The notes beneath the pieces are model-generated. The model was not told where the DNA came from, ran no database searches, and saw only the letters and a program-made list of their open reading frames with translations. 14,744 bases of DNA from contig JBEIPP010000073.1 in NCBI GenBank assembly GCA_040376995.1, positions 1-14,744 of the forward strand. The letters are read 5' to 3'. Source of the stretch: UBA4416 sp040376995 (GTDB lineage: Bacteria > Bacteroidota > Bacteroidia > B-17B0 > Aurantibacillaceae). Numbering within the stretch: position 1 is the first letter of the stretch; the number at the start of each line of letters is the position of its first letter. Below are positions 1-6,809 of the stretch, piece after piece. The translations under genes and the position numbers were made by a program.

Positions 1-621
1 TCTTAATACCACTAAATCATGTTTACGGTTTGCTATTTTCATGGCATCAGAATAGGCGTGATTATCTCTAAAGTCAGAAATTAAAAAGCAAATACTTTTC
101 TTTTTAATCACATTGGTTAAATATTTTAACGCTAACTCAATGTTTGTTCCTTTTTGCTCAGGCTCAATGTTTATTAGCTCACGAATAATTCTTAAGATGT
201 GTGATTTTCCTTTTTTTGGCGGAATAAACTTTTCAATCTTATCGCTAAAAAATATCACTCCAATTTTATCATTGTTTTGCGACGCTGAAAAAGCTATAAC
301 GGCGCATAACTCTGTAATTAAATCTTGTTTAAATTGATGTTGAGTCCCAAATTGTCCGCTGGCACTTACATCAACCAAAATCATCACACTTAATTCTCGT
401 TCTTCTTCAAAAACTTTAACGTATGGTGTTCTTAAACGAGCGGTCACATTCCAATCAATTGTTCTAACATCATCGCCAGGTGTGTATTCACGCACTTCAC
501 TAAACGCCATACCACGACCTTTAAACGCAGAGTGATATTCTCCAGAAAAAATCTGGTTACTCAAACCCTTTGTTTTGATTTCGATTTTACGTACTTTTTT
601 TAGTAATTCGGCGGTTTCCAC
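1..621 (-). CDS. DUF58 domain protein (partial, C-terminus outside window)
   Basis: This is the first 207 codons of a DUF58 protein, a family nearly always encoded next to MoxR ATPases and linked to envelope or stress functions (the Bat aerotolerance-type cluster in Bacteroidota). The start is GTG at 621; an in-frame TAA four codons upstream leaves no alternative. The hallmark DUF58 core is visible: residues 27-60 contain GRGMAFSEVREYTPGDD followed by VRTIDWN, and residues 84-88 read DVSAS, a DxSxS metal-ion (MIDAS-like) motif of a von Willebrand A-like fold. No signal peptide or membrane segment is seen. It lies downstream of moxR on the same strand, so the two are probably cotranscribed, with a repeat-rich spacer of about 105 bp between them. 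The gene continues past coordinate 1, so its full length is unknown. Molecular function is inferred from family and context only. Confidence 0.9.
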   Translation of the reverse strand, partial: METAELLKKVRKIEIKTKGLSNQIFSGEYHSAFKGRGMAFSEVREYTPGDDVRTIDWNVTARLRTPYVKVFEEERELSVMILVDVSASGQFGTQHQFKQDLITELCAVIAFSASQNNDKIGVIFFSDKIEKFIPPKKGKSHILRIIRELINIEPEQKGTNIELALKYLTNVIKKKSICFLISDFRDNHAYSDAMKIANRKHDLVVLR

Positions 622-628
622 TTTAGGA

Positions 629-725
629 AGTTATTAGTTTTTGGTTATTAGTTTTTGGTATTTTACTTTGGTGGATAAACATTTAGTTTTTTTTTCAAAA
701 AACTAAACTCTAACAACTAATAACT
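629..725. repeat. Repeat-built spacer between moxR and the DUF58 gene
   Basis: Almost all of this spacer is repeated sequence. TTATTAGTTTTTGG occurs twice in perfect tandem (631-644, 645-658). AGTTATTAGTT (629-639) returns inverted as AACTAATAACT (715-725), bracketing the region. Inside lies a perfect 11-bp hairpin, TTTAGTTTTTT (682-692) with AAAAAACTAAA (697-707) and a 4-nt loop. All parts are variants of a TTAGTTTTT word. In the transcribed (minus) direction the hairpin is not followed by a clean T tract, so I do not call it a terminator. It could be a dispersed palindromic element or a processing signal in the operon. Confidence 0.6.
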
Positions 726-726
726 A

Positions 727-1719
727 TTATGGTACTTCAACTGCGTTTAATAATTCATTAATGATATGTTCCGTTGTAATATTTTCCGCTTCCGCTTCGT
801 AAGTTAAACCAATACGATGACGCATTACATCTAGACAAACCGCGCGCACATCTTCAGGAATAACATAACCTCTGCGCTTAATAAATGCATAGGCTTTTGC
901 AGCTAGAGCTAAATTAATACTTGCACGAGGAGAACCACCATAAGAAATTAATGGAGCAAATTTTTCTAATTTGTATTCTTTAGGGAAACGAGTTGCAAAT
1001 ACAATGTCAACAATATAATGTTCAATTTTTTCGTCCATGTAAACATCTTTCACTACGTTTCTTGCAGCTAAAATATCTTCTGGTTTTAAAACAATATTTG
1101 CTTTTGGCATTCCTTGCTTCGAAATATTTGCGGCAATGACTTTACGCTCATCTTCTTTGGTAGGGTAAGTAATAACTACTTTTAACATAAAACGATCCAT
1201 TTGAGCTTCTGGTAAAGGATAAGTTCCTTCTTGCTCAACAGGATTTTGTGTTGCTAGTACTAAAAATGGATTTGGTAATTTAAAAGTTTCGTCGCCAATA
1301 GTTACTTGTTTTTCTTGCATGGCTTCTAACAAAGCCGACTGAACCTTTGCCGGAGCACGGTTAATCTCATCTGCTAAAACAAAATTTGCAAAAATTGGGC
1401 CTTTACGAATAGAGAATTGTTCTTGCTTTTGATTGTAAATCATCGTTCCAATCAAATCGGCAGGTAGTAAATCAGGAGTAAACTGAATACGACTAAATTT
1501 AGCATCAATACAAGTTGCTAAGGTGTTAATAGCTAATGTTTTGGCTAATCCTGGCACACCTTCTAATAAAATGTGACCGTTACTTAATAAGCCAATTAAC
1601 AAACGTTCAACCATGTGGTTTTGACCCACAATTACCTTATTCATTTCAGATGTTAATACATCAATAAACGCACTCTCACGCTGTATGCGCTCATTCAATT
1701 CTCTAATATCTACTACCAT
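727..1719 (-). CDS. MoxR family AAA+ ATPase
   Basis: This is a complete 330-residue MoxR-type AAA+ ATPase, a cytoplasmic chaperone-like ATPase thought to help assemble or activate protein complexes, often with DUF58/VWA partners. Visible motifs are Walker A GVPGLAKT (54-61), Walker B VLADE followed by INRAPAKVQSALLEAMQE (114-136), sensor 1 ATQNPVEQEGTYPLPEAQ (156-173) and the MDRF segment (174-177). The C-terminal lid, with SYGGSPRASINL and a DVMRHRIGL-type stretch, is typical of the family. Length matches the usual 310-340 residues. The start is ATG at 1719. A perfect -7 element of the Bacteroidota type lies just upstream on the minus strand (1747-1754). The next gene downstream is a DUF58 protein, the classic pairing. 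The specific substrate is unknown. Confidence 0.95.
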   Translation of the reverse strand: MVVDIRELNERIQRESAFIDVLTSEMNKVIVGQNHMVERLLIGLLSNGHILLEGVPGLAKTLAINTLATCIDAKFSRIQFTPDLLPADLIGTMIYNQKQEQFSIRKGPIFANFVLADEINRAPAKVQSALLEAMQEKQVTIGDETFKLPNPFLVLATQNPVEQEGTYPLPEAQMDRFMLKVVITYPTKEDERKVIAANISKQGMPKANIVLKPEDILAARNVVKDVYMDEKIEHYIVDIVFATRFPKEYKLEKFAPLISYGGSPRASINLALAAKAYAFIKRRGYVIPEDVRAVCLDVMRHRIGLTYEAEAENITTEHIINELLNAVEVP

Positions 1720-1746
1720 AAGTGTTTTTGTTTAATACAAGCATTG

Positions 1747-1754
1747 CAAATTTA
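1747..1754 (-). promoter_or_regulatory. Candidate -7 element for moxR
   Basis: On the minus strand this reads TAAATTTG, matching the Bacteroidota -7 consensus TAnnTTTG. It is 27 bp upstream of the moxR ATG. No clear TTTG -33 element is present at the right distance (only CCTG near 1771-1774), so the call rests on the -7 match and position alone. Confidence 0.4.
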
Positions 1755-2005
1755 GTAATGGTAAGGCTTTCAGGTTTTTTTGGCTTGTTAAAATTTGTTA
1801 ACAACGCGATACGTTTTAACGTTTATTATCCTAAAGGAATTTAATATTTAAAATTGATTAAAGCTTAAAAGAATACATAACACATAACAGGAGAGACAAG
1901 CATCATTTTTTTTAATTTAATCTAGAGGTTTGTGAAGAGTTTTTATTTTCAATTAGGCAGTTTAATCTCATTTTTCTATCTTTACGAGATATAAAATTTT
2001 ATACC

Positions 2006-3241
2006 ATGATTGCAGAAATGAACTTATCAGCCAAAGCCCAACAATTAATAGATTTAGAAGATAAACACGGAGCGCATAATTACCACCCATTGCCAGTTGT
2101 TTTAGAACGTGGACTTGGGGTGCATGTTTGGGATGTTGATGGAAAGCAGTATTATGATTTTCTATCAGCTTATAGTGCGGTAAATCAAGGGCATTCGCAT
2201 CCAAAAATTACTCAAACTTTAATTGAGCAATCACAAAAATTAGCATTAACTTCGCGAGCGTTTTACAATAATGTATTAGGCGAATACGAGAAATTTGTAA
2301 CTAATTTATTTGGTTTTGATAAAGTATTACCAATGAATACAGGAGCCGAAGCAGTTGAAACGGCATTAAAATTAGCACGTAAATGGGGTTACGAGAAAAA
2401 AGGAGTTGCTGAAAATTCTGCAAAAATTATTGTTTGCGAAGGTAATTTTCACGGTAGAACAATCTCCATTGTTTCTGCTAGTACCGATCCTGACGCTCGT
2501 CAAAATTTTGGGCCTTTTACGCCAGGTTATGTAACCATTCCTTACAATAATGTTTCAGCATTAGCAGAGGCGTTAAAAGATGATTCGGTAGTTGGTTTTA
2601 TAGTGGAGCCAATACAAGGCGAAGCAGGTGTTTATGTGCCAAACGAAGGCTATTTAAAAACGTGCGCAGAAATGTGTAAAGCCGCTAATGTATTGTTTAT
2701 TGCTGATGAGGTACAAACAGGTATTGCACGTACTGGTAAAATGTTAGCTTGTGATCACGAAGGAGTTAAACCAGACGTGTTAATTTTAGGAAAAGCCTTA
2801 TCGGGTGGAATGTATCCAGTTTCTGGTGTGTTTGCTAATGATGATATCATGATGTGCATTAAACCTGGTCAGCACGGTTCAACCTATGGCGGAAATCCAT
2901 TAGGTTGTAAAATTGCTATGACAGCTATGCAAGTAGTGTTAGATGAAAAGTTAGCAGAAAATTCTGCAATATTAGGAGAAATTTTAAGAACAGAATTAAG
3001 AGCCATTAAATCCGATAGAATTACTTTAGTAAGAGGAAAAGGCTTGTTAAATGCTATTGTTATTAAAGAAAAAGATGGCATTTCAGCATGGGATGTATGT
3101 TTGAAATTAGCAGAAAATGGATTGTTGGCAAAACCTACTCATGGAGATATTATTCGTTTTGCTCCACCATTAGTTATTACTAAAGAACAAATTTTAGATT
3201 GCGCCGCTATTATCAAAAAAACAATAGAATCTTTTAACTAG
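2006..3241 (+). CDS. rocD: Ornithine aminotransferase (ornithine-oxo-acid transaminase)
   Basis: This cytoplasmic PLP enzyme moves the delta-amino group of ornithine to 2-oxoglutarate, giving glutamate-5-semialdehyde (pyrroline-5-carboxylate) and glutamate, and so links arginine/ornithine and proline metabolism. At 411 residues it has normal length. The near-invariant N-terminal block of this family is present (GAHNYHPLPVVLERG at about 22-36, then DFLSAYSAVNQGHSHP to 66). Other class-III aminotransferase motifs are NTGAEAVETA (111-120), the PLP-ring aspartate in ADEVQTG (D234) and the Schiff-base lysine in LGKALSGGMYPVSG (K263). The first ATG (2006) is used here; a second in-frame ATG at 2018 is possible. 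A TATCTTTA element at 1977-1984 resembles the Bacteroidota -7 box but no -33 box is visible. It is a single gene, convergent with the S41 peptidase gene. Confidence 0.96.
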   Translation: MIAEMNLSAKAQQLIDLEDKHGAHNYHPLPVVLERGLGVHVWDVDGKQYYDFLSAYSAVNQGHSHPKITQTLIEQSQKLALTSRAFYNNVLGEYEKFVTNLFGFDKVLPMNTGAEAVETALKLARKWGYEKKGVAENSAKIIVCEGNFHGRTISIVSASTDPDARQNFGPFTPGYVTIPYNNVSALAEALKDDSVVGFIVEPIQGEAGVYVPNEGYLKTCAEMCKAANVLFIADEVQTGIARTGKMLACDHEGVKPDVLILGKALSGGMYPVSGVFANDDIMMCIKPGQHGSTYGGNPLGCKIAMTAMQVVLDEKLAENSAILGEILRTELRAIKSDRITLVRGKGLLNAIVIKEKDGISAWDVCLKLAENGLLAKPTHGDIIRFAPPLVITKEQILDCAAIIKKTIESFN

Positions 3242-3297
3242 ATTTATTTCGCTTTTTGGGATTGTTTACTAATCATGATTTGATACCTTAAGTTGGG

Positions 3298-4752
3298 TTA
3301 TTTTATAATTAGTTTTTTTGCATATTCTATGGTGGAGTCAGCATCACTACTTAAATAGGGTTCAACTAATATATCGGGTTTAATAGAGCCTATATACATT
3401 TTTTGACTCCTGTCTTTACAATACGATTCACATAAATTTAATACAGAGCCATCAGATAATTTGTGGCCAGCATTTCCAGTTGAATATCCTGCAGATGGTA
3501 AACCCACTAGTAGTGTGTTTTCTTTTCCGATAAACGAAATGGTTGTCATTTCTCCGCTACTTGCGGTGTTTGGCCCAACTAAAACAATTATTTTTTTTGG
3601 TTTGTTTTTTAAAGTATATGGATTTTTAACAGTGTATATTTTAGTACCGTTAGCCATTGAAGAGCCGTTTTTGTATTCCCAACAGTATTCTCTTTTAAGT
3701 TTTGGAGATGTAAAATAACCTAGTACTTCATTTCCAAAAATTGGCCCAAGTCCGGCAATCATTGGATACATATTACCGCCTGTATTATTTCTTAAATCAA
3801 TTATCCAATAATTTATGTGTTGAGTCGAATCAATTATTTTTATTAAGTGTTGGATTTTAGTTGCAAAATCTTCGGCAATAGTTTTATTAATAGATTCAAA
3901 TCCTGGAACTTCAACATATCCTATATATTCTCCTAAATAATTTCCTATAGGTTGCTTACCGTTCATGTTTTCGGTTTCATTTTTTTTATTAAACTCAGGG
4001 GTATAAAATCCTGAATGATTATCTCCTTTTTTTCTTAATTCAGAAATAAGATAATGTATTGCATTATAACAATCTTGAGTTGTTTGAGCCCCAGAAGCTA
4101 GTCCGTATAAATCTTCTTTGGTTTTTATCCAATTTATCGAATCACTAACAATAGAGCCATTTTTAGCAATTTTTAAAGCTTTATCTAAAAATTTAATGGC
4201 AGTTTTACTAGTTTGTTTAGTAACATCTTCAATATTAAAATCATCGTACCAAACTTGTCCCGATCCTTTAAGAAAACCTCCTAGCAATAGTTTTTTAACA
4301 TCGGTATTTACTAATAATGATACCGTATACTTGGTCCAGTTTGTAGTACCTTGAATTAATATCTGTTGAGTTTCTAAACTCGAAAAACCAATTTGTTTAT
4401 TGTCTTTATTCCATAATTGACACCATAAGCCAACATTTTTGGTAACATTTTTGGTTTTAATATAAGCTGTTAGCTCTATTTTTTTTGCCTTATCAATTTC
4501 TATTGAACATATTTGAGAAAAAGGTGAAAACACCATTGAATCTGTATTTGAATCATTATTCATTAGTAATGATTGCTTTCCCGAGTAAAAAATAGTAGTG
4601 TCAATTTGCCAATTAAAATGCGGTTTTAAATTAGCTCTCCAACTTGCAGGAAGCGAAGGAATAGTATCTCTTTTGTGTTCAAAACTTGGATTTGAAATTT
4701 GAGCTAAGACGGTAAATTTTAATATAATAGGAAATAGGAATAGTTTTTTCAT
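3298..4752 (-). CDS. Secreted S41 family peptidase with N-terminal carbohydrate-binding-like domain
   Basis: This 484-residue exported protein begins with a signal peptide (1-17, cleavage likely at VLA|Q). Residues 20 to about 176 form a probable beta-sandwich: the NPSFE start, an internal YSGKQSLLM stretch and the ending GQVWYDDFNIE are typical of carbohydrate-binding-like modules. From about 180 a helical segment leads into an S41 (C-terminal processing/tricorn-like) domain with DNHSGF (H246), GYVEVPGF (279-285), WIIDLRNNTGG (316-326) and the nucleophile motif TASSGE (S398). Where CtpA-type enzymes have the catalytic lysine, about 25 residues after the serine, this protein has Y423, so it belongs with the tricorn-like type that uses Ser/His. 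No PDZ domain is evident. It follows the small basic protein gene by 42 bp and may be cotranscribed with it. The substrate is unknown. Confidence 0.87.
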   Translation of the reverse strand: MKKLFLFPIILKFTVLAQISNPSFEHKRDTIPSLPASWRANLKPHFNWQIDTTIFYSGKQSLLMNNDSNTDSMVFSPFSQICSIEIDKAKKIELTAYIKTKNVTKNVGLWCQLWNKDNKQIGFSSLETQQILIQGTTNWTKYTVSLLVNTDVKKLLLGGFLKGSGQVWYDDFNIEDVTKQTSKTAIKFLDKALKIAKNGSIVSDSINWIKTKEDLYGLASGAQTTQDCYNAIHYLISELRKKGDNHSGFYTPEFNKKNETENMNGKQPIGNYLGEYIGYVEVPGFESINKTIAEDFATKIQHLIKIIDSTQHINYWIIDLRNNTGGNMYPMIAGLGPIFGNEVLGYFTSPKLKREYCWEYKNGSSMANGTKIYTVKNPYTLKNKPKKIIVLVGPNTASSGEMTTISFIGKENTLLVGLPSAGYSTGNAGHKLSDGSVLNLCESYCKDRSQKMYIGSIKPDILVEPYLSSDADSTIEYAKKLIIK

Positions 4753-4794
4753 ATTACCTATAATATAAAAAATAAATAAAGTTACAGAGTGGCA

Positions 4795-5091
4795 TTAGGC
4801 TCTTTTTACTTTAGTTTCTTTATAACCTAGTTTTTTCATGCTTTTTCGTTTTTGCTTTTTAGCAGCTTTTAATTGACGTTTTTGTTCGCGTGCATTTTGT
4901 TTACTAAGTTGAGAACTAGGCTTATCTTTTTTGCTTTTTTTTAAATAAGGATTAAAAGCTTCGCGTGATTTATGGCGTTTCCCAGATTTACGCCACATTT
5001 TTTTTCGCTCATCACTTTCAGTAAATTGAGCCTTTATTGGTAAGTGGCCAACAAAAAATAAAAACAGAGATAAAACTATATACTTCTTCAT
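4795..5091 (-). CDS. Small, very basic exported protein of unknown function
   Basis: I do not recognise this 98-residue protein. The chosen start is ATG at 5091, because the product then opens with a clean signal peptide (MKKYIVLSLFLFFVG, ending ...KAQF with cleavage likely at A|Q). An upstream in-frame ATG at 5136 would add 15 residues ahead of the signal peptide. The mature part (about 75 residues) is extremely rich in Lys and Arg, with clusters such as KKSKKDK, KKQKRKSMKK and a KVKRA end, few hydrophobics and no cysteine. Low complexity makes database matches unreliable. A dyad, TATCTT-AAA-AAGATA (5110-5124), lies just upstream of the chosen start. It is divergent from bioB and 42 bp ahead of the S41 peptidase gene, so the two may form an operon. 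A role in binding a polyanion such as LPS or DNA would be speculation. Confidence 0.72.
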   Translation of the reverse strand: MKKYIVLSLFLFFVGHLPIKAQFTESDERKKMWRKSGKRHKSREAFNPYLKKSKKDKPSSQLSKQNAREQKRQLKAAKKQKRKSMKKLGYKETKVKRA

Positions 5092-5173
5092 TACTACAAA
5101 TAACGCACTTATCTTAAAAAGATACTTGTAAATCATTGAAAATTACTAACATAGTTTTCCAAAAAAAATACGT

Positions 5174-5204
5174 TTTGTGGTTTGTGGCATTTGTAGTAAA
5201 TTTG
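5174..5204 (+). promoter_or_regulatory. Bacteroidota-type promoter of the biotin operon
   Basis: TTTG (5174-5177) is followed after exactly 19 bp by TAAATTTG (5197-5204), a complete match to the TTTG-N19-TAnnTTTG consensus of the primary sigma factor in this phylum. Transcription should begin near 5211, about 14 nt before the bioB ATG at 5225. This rules out the upstream in-frame ATG at 5177, which lies at the -33 box. Confidence 0.75.
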
Positions 5205-5224
5205 TTAGAATTAGAAAATACATA

Positions 5225-6205
5225 ATGGTTATTAAAGATTGGACAAAAGAAGAAATTTTAGAGGTGTACAATACACCCTTAATGGAGTTAATATATAAGG
5301 CAGCAGAAACTCATAAACAGCATCATACTGTTGGCGAAGTGCAAATCAGTTCATTATTATCTATCAAAACTGGTGGATGTCCTGAAGATTGTTCCTATTG
5401 CCCTCAAGCAGCTCGTTACCATACAGAAGTGAAGGTTCATAAGTTAATGAGTGTCCCAGAAGTAGATGCAGCCGCTAACAATGCAAAAGCAGGTGGAGCA
5501 AGTCGTATGTGTTTAGGTGCCGCTTGGAGAGAGGTGCGTGATAATAAAGATTTTGATACCGTGTTAGATATGGTAAAAACCATTAATAGCAAAGGCTTAG
5601 AAGTTTGTGCTACACTTGGTATGGTTACAGAAGATCAAGCTAAGCGTTTAGCGGAAGCTGGATTATATGCTTATAATCACAATATTGATACAAGTGAAGA
5701 GAATTACGAAAATATTATTTCTACTCGTAAGTTTGATGATCGTTTAAATACAATTAATAATGTTCGTAAGGCTGGCTTAACGGTTTGTTCGGGTGGAATT
5801 ATTGGTATGGGCGAAAAAGTAGAAGATAGAGTAGGGATGTTATATACCTTAAGTTTATTACGTCCTCAACCAGAGTCTGTGCCTATTAATGCTTTAGTTG
5901 CTGTAGAAGGAACGCCAATGGAAGATCAACCTCCAGTGCCAATTTGGGATATGGTGCGTATGATTGCAACGGCGCGTATTGTATTGCCAAGAACAGCAGT
6001 TCGTTTATCGGCTGGTCGTTTAAGTATGAGTATGGAAGGACAAGCTTTATGCTTTATGGCGGGTGCTAATTCTATTCTTGCCGGCGAAAAATTATTAACT
6101 ACTCCTAATCCTTTATATAATCAGGATATGGAAATGTTCAAGATTTTAGGTTTATCTACAAAACAAGCTTTTGTAGATAAATTGAAAAAAGAGGAATTAG
6201 TTTAA
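5225..6205 (+). CDS. bioB: Biotin synthase
   Basis: This radical-SAM enzyme converts dethiobiotin to biotin by inserting sulfur, the last step of biotin synthesis, in the cytoplasm. From ATG 5225 the product has 326 residues, normal for the family. The SAM [4Fe-4S] motif CPEDCSYC gives C52, C56 and C59. The residues expected to hold the sacrificial [2Fe-2S] cluster are C96 (RMCLGAAWR), C128 (VCATLG), C188 (VCSGGIIGMGE) and R260 (AVRLSAGR), at almost the same numbers as in the E. coli enzyme. The YNHNIDTS segment and the C-terminal GANSILAGEKLLTT are also standard. The start is fixed by the perfect promoter just upstream. An in-frame extension to 5177 would add an atypical Cys-rich leader and is rejected. 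A toxin-antitoxin pair follows after 8 bp and bioF lies beyond it, so all four genes probably share this promoter. Confidence 0.97.
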   Translation: MVIKDWTKEEILEVYNTPLMELIYKAAETHKQHHTVGEVQISSLLSIKTGGCPEDCSYCPQAARYHTEVKVHKLMSVPEVDAAANNAKAGGASRMCLGAAWREVRDNKDFDTVLDMVKTINSKGLEVCATLGMVTEDQAKRLAEAGLYAYNHNIDTSEENYENIISTRKFDDRLNTINNVRKAGLTVCSGGIIGMGEKVEDRVGMLYTLSLLRPQPESVPINALVAVEGTPMEDQPPVPIWDMVRMIATARIVLPRTAVRLSAGRLSMSMEGQALCFMAGANSILAGEKLLTTPNPLYNQDMEMFKILGLSTKQAFVDKLKKEELV

Positions 6206-6213
6206 ACTTAAAA

Positions 6214-6444
6214 ATGGAAAATTTATTAGATAGAATTACGTTAAACCCCGACATTTGTCATGGTAAACCTACTATTCGTAATAAAAGATATACCGTTGAT
6301 TTGATTTTAGATTTATTAAGTGCAGGTCAGTCTTTCGAATCTATTATAGAGGAATATAATTCATTAGAATTAAAGGATATTTACGCCTGTTTGGCATATG
6401 CCTCAAAACTAACTCGCATTAAAACTTATTTGCCAGCAGCGTGA
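6214..6444 (+). CDS. DUF433 family antitoxin
   Basis: This complete 76-residue DUF433 protein belongs to a family of small putative antitoxins paired with PIN-like DUF5615 toxins. The signature is clear: LLDRITLNPDICHGKPTI at 4-21, an R-x-KRYTV continuation, and a helix-turn-helix-like C-terminal segment with IIEEYNSLELKDIYACLAYA (44-63). DUF433 proteins are expected to bind DNA as well as the toxin. It starts 8 bp after the bioB stop, with no room for a promoter outside the bioB coding sequence. Its TGA overlaps the GTG start of the toxin (GTGA, 4 nt), the usual sign of translational coupling in such pairs. Family recognition is strong; antitoxin activity is inferred from the pair. Confidence 0.88.
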   Translation: MENLLDRITLNPDICHGKPTIRNKRYTVDLILDLLSAGQSFESIIEEYNSLELKDIYACLAYASKLTRIKTYLPAA

Positions 6445-6794
6445 AATTATTAATTGACGCTCAATTACCTATATTATTAAATACTATTCTAAATGAATTA
6501 GGGTATTACTCTGTTTATGTTGATAGTTTATTAAATGGAGATGAAAGTTCTGATACTGAAATTATCAATTACGCAGATGAACATAAATTAATCGTTGTAA
6601 CAAAAGATTCTGATTTTTTTTATTCTCATTCACCACAAAATAAGACAATTAAGCTATTGTTGGTGAGTACAGGTAATATTAAGAATAAGCAACTTTTGGA
6701 TATATTTAGAAAGAATCATTTGCAATTAAGTGAACTTTTTAAAACTGTAAATTTCGTAGAAATTAGTAGTAATGGAATAGCATCTCATGAATAA
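6441..6794 (+). CDS. DUF5615 PIN-like toxin (putative RNase)
   Basis: This 117-residue DUF5615 protein is a minimal PIN-like fold of the Mut7-C/VapC relatives, presumed to be a metal-dependent ribonuclease. It starts with GTG at 6441, overlapping the antitoxin stop by 4 nt. Visible motifs are LLIDAQLP (D6), the central DTEIINYA segment (D38, E40) and VVTKDSDFF (D56, D58), the acidic residues expected to form the metal site. All appear intact, so the toxin is probably functional. A run of eight T (6614-6621) follows immediately after the D58 codon and is a potential frameshift hotspot. It sits between the antitoxin and bioF (15 bp gap), inside the biotin operon. RNase activity and target are inferred from the family. 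Confidence 0.87.
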   Translation: MKLLIDAQLPILLNTILNELGYYSVYVDSLLNGDESSDTEIINYADEHKLIVVTKDSDFFYSHSPQNKTIKLLLVSTGNIKNKQLLDIFRKNHLQLSELFKTVNFVEISSNGIASHE

Positions 6795-6809
6795 TTTTTG
6801 TTATAACAC

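Noticed and set aside
682..707. 11-bp hairpin as a terminator between moxR and the DUF58 gene
   Set aside because: In the transcribed direction no clean T tract follows and the stem is nearly all A-T; it fits the local repeat family better.
3271..3280. AATCATGATT palindrome between the convergent rocD and S41 genes as a terminator
   Set aside because: It has no loop and no T tract; no convincing terminator is visible in this 56-bp gap.
3461..3718. Plus-strand reading frame of 85 codons inside the S41 peptidase gene
   Set aside because: It is antisense to a well-supported gene and has no recognisable motif; it is a by-product of the AT-rich coding strand. Other short opposite-strand frames were set aside for the same reason.
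5177..5224. In-frame upstream extension of bioB beginning at ATG 5177
   Set aside because: The extension lies inside the -33/-7 promoter elements, would precede the transcript start and adds a leader unlike other biotin synthases.
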